From positions 1 through 36,213 of IMG/VR virus record IMGVR_UViG_3300046000_013327: a stretch of 36,213 nucleotides of DNA; one strand, written 5' to 3'. Below, in pieces: positions 1 to 6,977 of the stretch (its first letter is position 1; each line of letters begins with the position of its first letter). The notes under the pieces were generated by a model. It saw only the letters and a list, made by a program, of their open reading frames with translations, was not told the origin of the DNA and made no database searches. The position numbers and the translations under genes were made by a program. Source of the stretch: a virus.

Positions 1-18
1 GGCAGTAGAACCGCAATC

Positions 19-237
19 ATGAACCCCATCGACTTCACCAACTGGACCGACGCCCAACTCAACATGACCCCGGATTTCATGTTCGGCGACCAACTGCCAC
101 TCGCACAGGCCGAGATTCAACGCCGCAAAGACGAAGGCATCTGGCTCACCGACGGCAGCACGGAACGAGTCGCACAGATCATCCGCGATAACACGCCCGC
201 CAGTCGCCGCAAGTTCTCCCGCCGCGCCCGCCGCTAA
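19..237 (+). CDS. Small hypothetical protein, 72 aa
   Basis: I do not recognise this protein. It is short, has an acidic and aromatic N-terminal half, and ends in a very basic tail (SRRKFSRRARR) that could bind nucleic acid; that role is a guess from composition. It is the first of a series of small co-directional genes and lies 25 nt before the next one. The leader before its ATG shows no Shine-Dalgarno sequence, which is the rule in this window. The left edge of the window is only 18 nt away, so an upstream start cannot be excluded. Confidence 0.55.
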   Translation: MNPIDFTNWTDAQLNMTPDFMFGDQLPLAQAEIQRRKDEGIWLTDGSTERVAQIIRDNTPASRRKFSRRARR

Positions 238-262
238 TCACCAACCCCAACCAAACACCAAC

Positions 263-553
263 ATGGACATCGAATACATCAAACAACACCGCAGCCTGAC
301 TCTCGAATTCGGGCGCGGCGAAACCTACCGCTCCAACAAGCCTACGCTCTACGGTCACTCGACCTACGGACGAAGCTCGGTTCTCGCCGGTCGCCCTCGC
401 CGGGTATTCCTCGAAAGCTGGGACGATCTGGACAGCGCCCGCGCCGAACTCAAGGCAGCGAAGATCCGCTATGACGACCTCTGCGATACGCACGGCTCCA
501 CCCACATCCCGGTGGATGTCATCACCGCAGGCCTGCCCGACGAGGACATCTAA
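263..553 (+). CDS. Hypothetical protein, 96 aa
   Basis: I do not recognise this protein. It is soluble, has no membrane segment and ends in an acidic tail (LPDEDI). Its start codon is preceded by an A/C-rich leader, AACCAAACACCAACATG, which is nearly identical to the leader of the gene at 1587 and replaces a Shine-Dalgarno sequence. It sits between two other early genes on the same strand with about 20-25 nt gaps, so it is probably co-transcribed with them. Confidence 0.6.
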   Translation: MDIEYIKQHRSLTLEFGRGETYRSNKPTLYGHSTYGRSSVLAGRPRRVFLESWDDLDSARAELKAAKIRYDDLCDTHGSTHIPVDVITAGLPDEDI

Positions 554-573
554 CACCCAACCACTGAGATCCC

Positions 574-1275
574 ATGAAATCCGAATCCGACATCCTCGAT
601 AAAATCCGCAAGCTTCTGCGACTGGCCGACCGATCCCGCGGTTCCACCGAGAACGAAGCGAAGGTGGCTCTCGCCAAGGCACAGGAATTGATGACCCGCC
701 ACAACATCGACTCGGCGCTGCTCCGCATGGAACGCGGCGAATCTGGCGGCGGGTCGTTCACCGTCAACAAGGGCAAGGTCGATCTGCCGAAGACCCTCAA
801 CCCTGCCGACTTGATGATCCTGTCGATCCTGCAGGCGCACTTCAACGTGAAGACGATCCTGATGCCCGATGGGCGCGGGACACCGGTGGACATCATCGGT
901 GCCGCCGCCGACATCGACTTCGCCATCTTCGCCTTCAACTACCTGCGGCAGACCTTCTTCCGCTGTTGGAACGAATTCAAGCGGAGCCACGCCAATCCTG
1001 ACAAGGCATCCTACTACCGGGGACTGCGCGACGGACTTAACGCTGAACTCAAAGCAGCGAAGCAGCGCGCCGAACAATCCTACGCCGCCGACCAGCGCCA
1101 GGCATACGGACTGGTGGTGGTGGATCAGGAGGCCGTCATCACCCGCTACGTCGCCGAGCACTACGGCAAGCTCCGCAACCGATCGCAACGCCGCCGCCAC
1201 CTCCATTCCGGCAGTTATGTCGCAGGTGAAACCAAAGGCCGCACCATCCAAATCAACCGCCCGCTACCATCATGA
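574..1275 (+). CDS. DUF2786-domain protein, 233 aa
   Basis: The N-terminal 45 residues carry the DUF2786 signature: an ILDKIRKLLRLA helix followed by a second helix containing AKAQELMTRHNI. This domain is common in phage and plasmid proteins and its biochemical role is not established. The middle (roughly residues 75-150) is a helical region resembling the extension that usually follows DUF2786. The end is basic, with an RRRH stretch near residue 207. The start is the first ATG after a gap of 20 nt. The stop overlaps the next ATG by four bases. DUF2786 genes often travel in early phage regions, which fits the position here. Confidence 0.75.
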   Translation: MKSESDILDKIRKLLRLADRSRGSTENEAKVALAKAQELMTRHNIDSALLRMERGESGGGSFTVNKGKVDLPKTLNPADLMILSILQAHFNVKTILMPDGRGTPVDIIGAAADIDFAIFAFNYLRQTFFRCWNEFKRSHANPDKASYYRGLRDGLNAELKAAKQRAEQSYAADQRQAYGLVVVDQEAVITRYVAEHYGKLRNRSQRRRHLHSGSYVAGETKGRTIQINRPLPS

Positions 1276-1574
1276 AAACCATCCAACAGAAAGACGAAAA
1301 AAGACATGGACGTGCCCAATCAGACGGGCAGATGAGGGATGCTATGACAACAGCATCTATTCCTAACACCTATTCGAACAAGGCGATGCAGCAAAGCATT
1401 CGCGGTCTTGAGAAAAACGGCTTCACCGCCCGGCGCATCCTGCCGGTCGATCCGATGGCCGGCATTCATGCCCGCGAATTTCGAGCCGACTTCGCCAAGC
1501 AAACTCCCACCGGACTGCTGGTGTTCAGCGTCCGAATCGACACCGACGGCAACGTCACCAACACCAAACCATAA
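1272..1574 (+). CDS. Hypothetical protein, 100 aa
   Basis: I do not recognise this protein. The ATG at 1272 overlaps the previous stop codon in an ATGA arrangement, which favours this start. However, the first 24 residues are charged and low in complexity, and a second ATG at 1344 would give a more compact 76-residue protein starting MTTASIPNTY. The C-terminal part (GLLVFSVRIDTDGNV) looks like a beta hairpin. The gene lies in a run of early genes on the same strand. Confidence 0.55.
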   Translation: MKTIQQKDEKRHGRAQSDGQMRDAMTTASIPNTYSNKAMQQSIRGLEKNGFTARRILPVDPMAGIHAREFRADFAKQTPTGLLVFSVRIDTDGNVTNTKP

Positions 1575-1586
1575 CCAAACACCACC

Positions 1587-2117
1587 ATGAACAAACTGTA
1601 TTACATCGTCTGCGACGACAAAGAAACCAACGTATTCGAAGGCCGCTATCAGGGCCGCACCCGAGGCGAGGCATTGAAGTTCCTCAAGCAAACCATCGGG
1701 CGCAAGACGCTCAACGGACTGGTCTTCACCATCACCGAAATCCCGGTGCCGCTGATCCGCGAGATTGTTGCGGAAATCCTCGCCGGGGGCGATGGCAATG
1801 TCATGCCAGCCGCGAATGTCGTGCCACTCACCCGTCCAAAACCCGAGGCCAGCCCGGGACGTTACGACGCGTTCGCCGACGCTGCTGAGCCCGAACCAAC
1901 GCCAGCGGAGACCACGCCACCCAAGGCCAAGGCATCCAAGGCAAAAGCATCCAAGCCCGCCAAGAAGGTCGGCAATCCCGGCCACGGTGACGAACAGTGG
2001 TCGCAGGTCCGGGCTCATTGGGAGGAATGCCGCAGCGTGAAGCAGACCGCCGAGCACTTCGGACTGTCGCCAAACACGATCAAGACCCGCAGTCGGAGGG
2101 AGGGCTGGGGCAAATGA
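1587..2117 (+). CDS. Putative HTH protein with Ala/Lys-rich linker, 176 aa
   Basis: Three parts are visible. Residues 1-75 form an alpha/beta segment. Residues 100-135 form a low-complexity linker rich in Pro, Ala and Lys (PKAKASKAKASK). The last 40 residues look like a helix-turn-helix (SVKQTAEHFGLSPNTIKTRS) resembling the AT-hook/HTH ends of phage DNA-binding proteins. DNA binding is therefore a reasonable inference for the C-terminus only. The start codon is preceded by the leader AACCAAACACCACCATG. The stop overlaps the next start (ATGA). Confidence 0.6.
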   Translation: MNKLYYIVCDDKETNVFEGRYQGRTRGEALKFLKQTIGRKTLNGLVFTITEIPVPLIREIVAEILAGGDGNVMPAANVVPLTRPKPEASPGRYDAFADAAEPEPTPAETTPPKAKASKAKASKPAKKVGNPGHGDEQWSQVRAHWEECRSVKQTAEHFGLSPNTIKTRSRREGWGK

Positions 2118-2449
2118 GCGCACCCGACTGGACACCTGCCGTCGGCGGTGGAGCGACCGTCTGCCACTACTCCGACCGCACCGCCTGCACGGTGATTCGC
2201 ATCAGCCCCAGTGGTAAGACCCTCTGGATGCAGGAGGACACCGCCGTTCTCGACGACTGGAAACCCGAGTTCGTCGCTGGTGGGTTTGGCGGTCATTGCA
2301 CCAACAACACCGAGCAGACCTACCAATACTCGCTCAATCCCGAAGGGGCGACACACCGCGCCAGCCGCCGCAAGGATGGTTGGTTCCGCACCACCAACGG
2401 CGAGCCGGTCATTCCCGGCCGCCGCCAATTCCACGACTACAACTTCTGA
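2114..2449 (+). CDS. Conserved phage-type hypothetical protein, 111 aa
   Basis: The protein has the look of a small family often seen in phages and plasmids: an early GGGATV segment, then SPSGKTLWMQED, a Gly/His/Asn stretch (GGHCTNN) and an ending GRRQFHDYNF. I know of no assigned function for that family. The ATG at 2114 was chosen because it overlaps the previous stop as ATGA and begins the conserved part; upstream in-frame codons fall inside the preceding gene. Its stop overlaps the next start as TGATG. Confidence 0.65.
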   Translation: MSAPDWTPAVGGGATVCHYSDRTACTVIRISPSGKTLWMQEDTAVLDDWKPEFVAGGFGGHCTNNTEQTYQYSLNPEGATHRASRRKDGWFRTTNGEPVIPGRRQFHDYNF

Positions 2450-2688
2450 TGAAGGTCGCAGTCGAAAAATACCGCAAACCCGATGGCTACGCCACGCGCT
2501 ACTGGTCGGTGATCGTTGATGGCGAACTACTCGCCGTCACCCTCTACCGCAAGGGCGCGGTGGCCGTCGCCAGGGCCATCACCAATTCCAACCAAGATCC
2601 CCATGTCACAACTCTTCAAGATTCTGCCGAACCCTACACCGTGCCCCGCAAGCTCTCCGCTGGCGTGGCGACCTACCGGACCCGATGA
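2449..2688 (+). CDS. Small hypothetical protein, 79 aa
   Basis: I do not recognise this protein. It reads as a plausible beta-rich small protein (ATRYWSVIVDGELLAV) followed by a helix. Its ATG overlaps the preceding stop (TGATG). Its last 86 bases overlap the start of the AAA+ ATPase gene in another frame, which is unusually long for this window. Either the overlap is real or the ATPase begins later. The ATPase needs residues encoded from about 2660 onward, so some overlap seems unavoidable if both genes are used. Confidence 0.45.
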   Translation: MKVAVEKYRKPDGYATRYWSVIVDGELLAVTLYRKGAVAVARAITNSNQDPHVTTLQDSAEPYTVPRKLSAGVATYRTR

Positions 2689-3271
2689 CCTCTGCGGCCC
2701 CGCCGCCACCGTCGCACGCCGACTCGTCGCCAAGGCGCGCAAGCTCCACGATGATCCTGCCGTTCCGGTGAAGATTCTACTCTACGGCCCGCCGGGTGTC
2801 GGCAAGACCAGCATCGCCGACATGGTAGCCGATGCCTTATCCGGCACGCGCTTCGCCATCGAGGAATACAACGGCAAGCTCGTCACCGTCGAAACCGTGA
2901 AACAGTGGATGGGCACGCTCGGTGTCTGTTCGCTGTTCGGAGTCTATTCGGTGAAGATCATCAACGAAATGGATCGCTGCACGCGGGATGCACAGGACTT
3001 GCTTCTGAGTTATCTCGACCGTCTTCCACCAGGGCGGGCGGTGGTCGGCACGAGCAATCTGCAGCTCGACCTGCTCACCGAGCGGTTTCAGACGCGCTTC
3101 CAGTCGATCAAGCTCGCCGCTCCGTCCACTGAGGAAATCGCCACGATGCTCCGCCGACATTGGCCGGTCGATGAACAGACGTCATTGCGGATCGCGGTGG
3201 GCAGCGGCGGATGCGTCCGGGCCGCACTCGCCGATCTGGAATCCTGGCTGGACGCGGAGGGGCTATCGTGA
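2603..3271 (+). CDS. AAA+ ATPase, clamp-loader-like, 222 aa
   Basis: The protein has a Walker A motif (GPPGVGKTS, residues 62-70) and a Walker B-like strand (IINEMDR, 119-125). It also has a sensor-1 segment (VVGTSN, 147-152), a possible arginine finger in ERFQTRF (160-166) and a sensor-2 arginine near 206. The layout resembles the ATPase module of replication-factor-C/clamp-loader and Holliday-junction motor proteins, but the C-terminal collar domain is absent. A role in phage DNA replication or remodelling is inferred. The usual first acidic residue of Walker B is Asn121 here, while Glu122 is kept. The ATG at 2603 lies just before the conserved start (WRPTGPDDLCGPA). The stop overlaps a GTG start for the next gene. 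Confidence 0.75.
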   Translation: MSQLFKILPNPTPCPASSPLAWRPTGPDDLCGPAATVARRLVAKARKLHDDPAVPVKILLYGPPGVGKTSIADMVADALSGTRFAIEEYNGKLVTVETVKQWMGTLGVCSLFGVYSVKIINEMDRCTRDAQDLLLSYLDRLPPGRAVVGTSNLQLDLLTERFQTRFQSIKLAAPSTEEIATMLRRHWPVDEQTSLRIAVGSGGCVRAALADLESWLDAEGLS

Positions 3272-3513
3272 AGGCGCGAATCCATCAGATCACCTTCGAC
3301 CGTAGCGGTCGTCTCGCCCGCGCCGTCTTCCGATACCGCTCGCCGGACATGCGGCGGGAAACACCGGTCACCGTCGAATGGCGCGACGTGGCTGGCAGCC
3401 GCGAATGGTTTGCCCTCGGATGGTGCCCGCCGGATGCGTGGAAGGAAATCCTCCCGCTGCTCGCGCAAGTCACCCATGCCGTTGACACCATCCAAAGCGA
3501 CGATGACGGATGA
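3268..3513 (+). CDS. Small hypothetical protein, 81 aa, GTG start
   Basis: I do not recognise this protein. The GTG at 3268 overlaps the ATPase stop (GTGA) and begins the coherent part of the protein (VKARIHQITFDRSG). Starts further upstream would lie inside the ATPase and encode an Arg-rich segment typical of a shadow frame. The product is a short beta-rich protein ending in an acidic tail. It overlaps the next gene by 11 bases and is presumably translationally coupled to both neighbours. Confidence 0.55.
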   Translation: MKARIHQITFDRSGRLARAVFRYRSPDMRRETPVTVEWRDVAGSREWFALGWCPPDAWKEILPLLAQVTHAVDTIQSDDDG

Positions 3514-4159
3514 TTCTCCCAAAGCTCGCACACTCGCCAATGGCATCGAAGTCTGGTGCAGCTTCGACAAGCTCGTGCCGGTCGGTGAATTGAAACCCAA
3601 TCCGCGCAACCCGAACACCCACCCGCAGCGGCAGATCGAACTGCTCGCCAAAAACATCCGCTACTTCGGATGGCGGCAAACAATCACCGTTTCCAATCTC
3701 ACCGGCCTGATCGTTTCCGGTCACGGCCGCTTGATGGCTGCCAAGCACCTCGGCGCGGAAGTCGTGCCGGTGGACTATCAGGACTTCGCCAGCGAGAACG
3801 ATGAACTCGCCGTGCTGGTGGCAGACAATCGTTTGGCCGAACTTTCCACGGTCGATCTCAACGAACTCGAAAAAATCGCCAGCGAGTGGAAAGCCATCGA
3901 CTTCGATACGATCCTCGCGGGCTTCGAACCCGCCGACATCGAGGGACTGCTCAATCCGGGTGGCAATGACGATGACGAGGATGACGACGACCGCCACGAC
4001 AAGGAACTCGACAAGAGCGACGTCACCGTCGCGGTCGGACTCTATCGGTTCCGCATCACTCAGGAAGAATTCATCGCGTGGTGCGACCGGGTGAAACAAG
4101 ACGCCGGTTTCGACAAGGAAAGCGTGCTCAACGAAATCCGCAGCCGCCTCGGACTATGA
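3503..4159 (+). CDS. ParB/Srx-fold (ParB N-terminal-like) protein, 218 aa
   Basis: Residues 15-110 match the ParB N-terminal/sulfiredoxin-like fold: a PVGELKPNPRNP strand-turn, a helix, and the nucleotide-binding style motif IVSGHGRLMAA, followed by VADNRLAEL. In phages this fold occurs alone or fused to DNA methyltransferases, and it can bind or hydrolyse nucleotides. Here no methyltransferase domain follows. Instead there is an acidic patch (residues about 154-164, mostly Asp) and a C-terminal helical segment (ITQEEFIAWCDRV). A TTGACA element lies 21 nt before the ATG. The stop overlaps the start of the second ParB-like gene (ATGA), which suggests that the two products act together. Confidence 0.75.
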   Translation: MTDDSPKARTLANGIEVWCSFDKLVPVGELKPNPRNPNTHPQRQIELLAKNIRYFGWRQTITVSNLTGLIVSGHGRLMAAKHLGAEVVPVDYQDFASENDELAVLVADNRLAELSTVDLNELEKIASEWKAIDFDTILAGFEPADIEGLLNPGGNDDDEDDDDRHDKELDKSDVTVAVGLYRFRITQEEFIAWCDRVKQDAGFDKESVLNEIRSRLGL

Positions 4160-5670
4160 ACATCACCCTCGAATCCATCGACGCCGTTAGACCATCGACC
4201 TACAACCCACGGTCGGCGGTTGCCGAGCGTCTTGACCTGATTGAACTATCGCTTCGCAAGCTCGGCTTTATCGCCCCGATCTTCGCTGACTCGGACGGCG
4301 AGATTCTTTCCGGCCACCAGCGCCACCTCGTCGCATCGCGCATGGGGGCCACGCACGTCCCGGTATCCCGGACCAAGGCGCTCGACCTCGACCAGCGCAA
4401 AGCGCTCAACATCGTGTTCAACCGGGCGACCAACGATTTCGATTTCAACAGCACGCCTGGCAGGGTCACCAGTGAGTTGCAATCGCTGGACATTGAGGCG
4501 CTCGCTGCCTGCATCCCCGACAAGGAGGTCGGCAGCGATGGTTTCTTGCGCTGCATCAAGCCCGCGGAAGTGAGCGTGAAGGATCTCTGCAAGGTGAACT
4601 CGGGCCGCTGGATTCAGTATGCCCGCAACCTCGCCCGCACGTTGCATCGTCACGGCATCCTCATGCCCATCGTCTGCCGCGAGGATCTGACCGTCATCAA
4701 CGGAATCGGTCGTTTGGAAATGCTGGCTGAGAAAGGCGCGGCCTTCGCTCCGGTCGTGTTCGTCACCGAGCAGGAAGCTGAATTCGCCCGAGCCATGATG
4801 AATCTGCTCTCGATGGATTTCGACATCCACACGCGCTATGCCGACATGCTCCGCTTTAATTCGTTCCGCCGCGCACGCCGCGTGAGGCGTGAGCTTGGCA
4901 ACGGCTTCATCTTCGCCACGCACGGCGCGAAACCATGCAAGGACTTCGACATCAGCAAAGCATCCGACCGCGCCCGCTGGACCAAGGAGCATGGCTCGAC
5001 GATTCTCGACTTCGGTGCCGGCCACCTGACGGAAACCTTCCTCCTGCGCCAGGCCGGTATCGACTGCACGCCGTTCGAACCCTACCGGCTCGGACCAGGG
5101 GGCATCAACAAGGCGGAGAGCGTGGAACTGGCACGCGCATTCCTTGCGGAAGTGGCGGCGGGCAAGGAGTGGACCAGCATCTTCATTGCAAGCGTGCTTA
5201 ATTCCGTGCCCTTCCGCGAGGACCGCGAGCACATCGCCTGCCTGTGCGCCGCCTTGTGCAAGCCGTTCACCAAAGTCTATGCCTGCGCATCGTCCGCTGG
5301 CGAGTCCGGTTGGCGGCAGGTCAACGGCAAGGCGTTCATGAACGAATCCAACGCGGGCAACATCGCGTTCCGCCTCGACTACGAACCGGGAATTCGCATC
5401 GGTGATTTCCAAGACAAGCCCAAGGTCCAGAAGTATCACACCGCCTCGGAGTTCCGCGACCTGTTCGGCCCGTTCTTCCGCTCCGTGAAGGTCGATGACT
5501 TCTCCAACAACATCAACGCGGCCTGTGCGTCGGCACGTCCCGTCGATCCAGCCCGCCTGCGTGCGGCCATCGAGTTTGAATTCAACCTGCCCTATCCGGA
5601 CGGCACCCGCATGAAACTCGCGCAATGCGCCATGGACTCTTTCTCCCAACGTCTTCAGATTACCCTATGA
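4156..5670 (+). CDS. Double ParB-like domain fused to SAM methyltransferase, 504 aa
   Basis: Residues 1-75 are a ParB-like domain (YNPRS near residue 16, then ILSGHQRHLVA). Residues about 135-215 look like a second, degenerate ParB-like domain (TVINGIGRLEMLAEKG). The C-terminal half carries a class I SAM-methyltransferase core. This core has motif I DFGAG followed by HLTE, an acidic end of strand 2 in CTPFEPY, and a strand-4 segment ASVLNSVPF. The NPPY/DPPY motif of N6-adenine or N4-cytosine methylases is not visible, so the target base or molecule is unknown. ParB-methylase fusions are known in phages, but two ParB domains joined to this type of core are less familiar to me. The start overlaps the preceding stop and the stop overlaps the next start. 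Confidence 0.65.
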   Translation: MNITLESIDAVRPSTYNPRSAVAERLDLIELSLRKLGFIAPIFADSDGEILSGHQRHLVASRMGATHVPVSRTKALDLDQRKALNIVFNRATNDFDFNSTPGRVTSELQSLDIEALAACIPDKEVGSDGFLRCIKPAEVSVKDLCKVNSGRWIQYARNLARTLHRHGILMPIVCREDLTVINGIGRLEMLAEKGAAFAPVVFVTEQEAEFARAMMNLLSMDFDIHTRYADMLRFNSFRRARRVRRELGNGFIFATHGAKPCKDFDISKASDRARWTKEHGSTILDFGAGHLTETFLLRQAGIDCTPFEPYRLGPGGINKAESVELARAFLAEVAAGKEWTSIFIASVLNSVPFREDREHIACLCAALCKPFTKVYACASSAGESGWRQVNGKAFMNESNAGNIAFRLDYEPGIRIGDFQDKPKVQKYHTASEFRDLFGPFFRSVKVDDFSNNINAACASARPVDPARLRAAIEFEFNLPYPDGTRMKLAQCAMDSFSQRLQITL

Positions 5671-6119
5671 TCATCCTGCTAGACCTCAACTACACGCTGG
5701 TGGCGAACTCGCCCAAGCACGGCACCACGCCCGAGCGCATGGAGAAGCGACTCGCTAACGAGCAATACCGGCAATGGCTGGTGGAACTTGTGCGGCCTCA
5801 CACGGTCGTTCTCATCACCGCCCGCCCGGAAACCTGGACGATCAAAACGCTCGACCGCATCGAGGAGCAAACCGGCTGGCGGCCCCAGGATGCGTGCTTC
5901 GCGCCGAAGGGTTGGTGGAATCCACCGGCGATCAAGGAACATCTGCTGAAAAAAGACGTGTTTCCCATCCACGGCGATGACGCCCGCTACCTCGCGATTG
6001 AGAGCAATCCTCGGACCCGCGAGATGTATGCCCGGTTCTCGATTCCTTGCTTATGGGTGACGGCGGAAGGCACCTGCCTGACCGAGGGCACGCGGATCGT
6101 GAAGCGGCTGCCGCGTTGA
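5667..6119 (+). CDS. HAD-superfamily phosphatase-like protein, 150 aa
   Basis: HAD motif I is LLDLNYTL with the nucleophile Asp6 and Thr10. Motif II is ITARP (Thr51), a basic candidate for motif III is Lys90, and an acidic motif IV region is HGDDARYLAIESN (residues 102-114). The size fits a minimal HAD core without a large cap. In motif I the second Asp of DxD, which usually acts as general acid/base, is Asn8. This could mean a slower, altered or kinase-end-processing type of activity. The gene is embedded between two SAM-dependent enzymes with ATGA overlap upstream. Its TGA stop lies within the TTGACA element preceding the next gene. Confidence 0.7.
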   Translation: MIILLDLNYTLVANSPKHGTTPERMEKRLANEQYRQWLVELVRPHTVVLITARPETWTIKTLDRIEEQTGWRPQDACFAPKGWWNPPAIKEHLLKKDVFPIHGDDARYLAIESNPRTREMYARFSIPCLWVTAEGTCLTEGTRIVKRLPR

Positions 6120-6135
6120 CATCCGCCACGCGGGC

Positions 6136-6858
6136 ATGAGTGAAGCCCAACGTGACGAGGTGATTCCACGCGGAGCCTGGCAGTTCGATCAGGAAGTGAC
6201 CGCCGTATTCGATGACATGCTCCAGCGGAGCATCCCGCAATACAACGCGATGCGGATGGTGACCTTCGAGGTTGGCCGGCGCTTCGTGCAACCCGACACC
6301 GCCATCATCGACATGGGATGCTCCCGCGGCCAGGCGCTCTTGCCGTTCGTCTCAAACTTTGGCGCGGCCAACGATTACATCGGCCTGGAAATCAGCGATC
6401 CGATGATCGAGGCGGCGCGTCAGAACTTCAACTACCACCCTCACGGAAATCGCGTCAGCATCCAGTCTGCCGACCTGCGCCACGAGTTCCCCGGTGTGAC
6501 CTCCAGCCTCGTGCTCTCGGTGCTCACCCTGCAATTCACCCCCATCGAATACCGCCAGCAGATCGTGCGACGGGTGTTCGAGTCGCTGGCTCCCGGCGGA
6601 GCTTTCATCCTGGTAGAAAAGGTTCTCGGTGCCACGGCCAAGCTCGATGAGGCGTTCGTGAATCTCTTCCTCAACATCAAGCGGGAGAACGGATATTCCG
6701 AGAGTCAGATCGACCGCAAGCGGATGTCGCTGGAAGGCGTGTTGGTGCCCGTCACCGCCCGCTGGAACGAGGAGCTTCTCCATCAGGAAGGGTTCACATC
6801 GGTCGATTGCTTCTGGCGGCACCTGAACTTCGCCGGATGGGTGGCGGTGAAGCCGTGA
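6136..6858 (+). CDS. CmoA-like carboxy-SAM synthase family enzyme, 240 aa
   Basis: Compared with E. coli CmoA from memory, the protein is collinear over its full length. The N-terminus FDQEVTAVFDDMLQRSIPQY parallels the CmoA segment around residues 20-39. Motif I is IDMGCSRGQA, the strand-4/5 region has VLTLQF, and IKRENGYSES is followed by KR (Lys195, Arg196) and SLEGV. Arg196 aligns with CmoA Arg199, which contacts the carboxylate of carboxy-SAM, so the special-cofactor site appears kept. CmoA makes carboxy-SAM from SAM and prephenate for wobble-uridine modification by CmoB. No CmoB-like gene is seen here. Direct involvement in tRNA or DNA modification is inference. A generic methyltransferase remains possible. 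Confidence 0.75.
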   Translation: MSEAQRDEVIPRGAWQFDQEVTAVFDDMLQRSIPQYNAMRMVTFEVGRRFVQPDTAIIDMGCSRGQALLPFVSNFGAANDYIGLEISDPMIEAARQNFNYHPHGNRVSIQSADLRHEFPGVTSSLVLSVLTLQFTPIEYRQQIVRRVFESLAPGGAFILVEKVLGATAKLDEAFVNLFLNIKRENGYSESQIDRKRMSLEGVLVPVTARWNEELLHQEGFTSVDCFWRHLNFAGWVAVKP

Positions 6859-6884
6859 GGCTTCGGCCTTGTGAGTCCGGGGGA

Positions 6885-6913
6885 TTGACCTTGGCTCGGG
6901 CTGTCGCTACGAT
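6885..6913 (+). promoter_or_regulatory. Sigma70-like promoter for the PIN-like gene
   Basis: TTGACC (6885-6890) and TACGAT (6908-6913) are separated by 17 nt, close to the sigma70 consensus. They lie 64 nt upstream of the ATG at 6978. The preceding gene has ended, so the accessory gene probably has its own expression, possibly during lysogeny. No operator is evident. An upstream tetraloop hairpin (AGGCTTCGGCCT) just after the CmoA-like stop is too short and lacks a T tract, so it is not called a terminator. Confidence 0.6.
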
Positions 6914-6977
6914 TCGGATGTTCCGTGCTTGAGAAGAAGCGGGGAATCCAACCCGTTTACTGCTAGCCAAAACTGCC

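Noticed and set aside
4246-5649. Long minus-strand open frame of 467 codons opposite the ParB-methyltransferase gene
   Set aside because: It is the antisense shadow of a high-GC gene; its product is rich in Arg, Glu, Ala and Val with no recognisable domain, while the plus-strand product has clear motifs.
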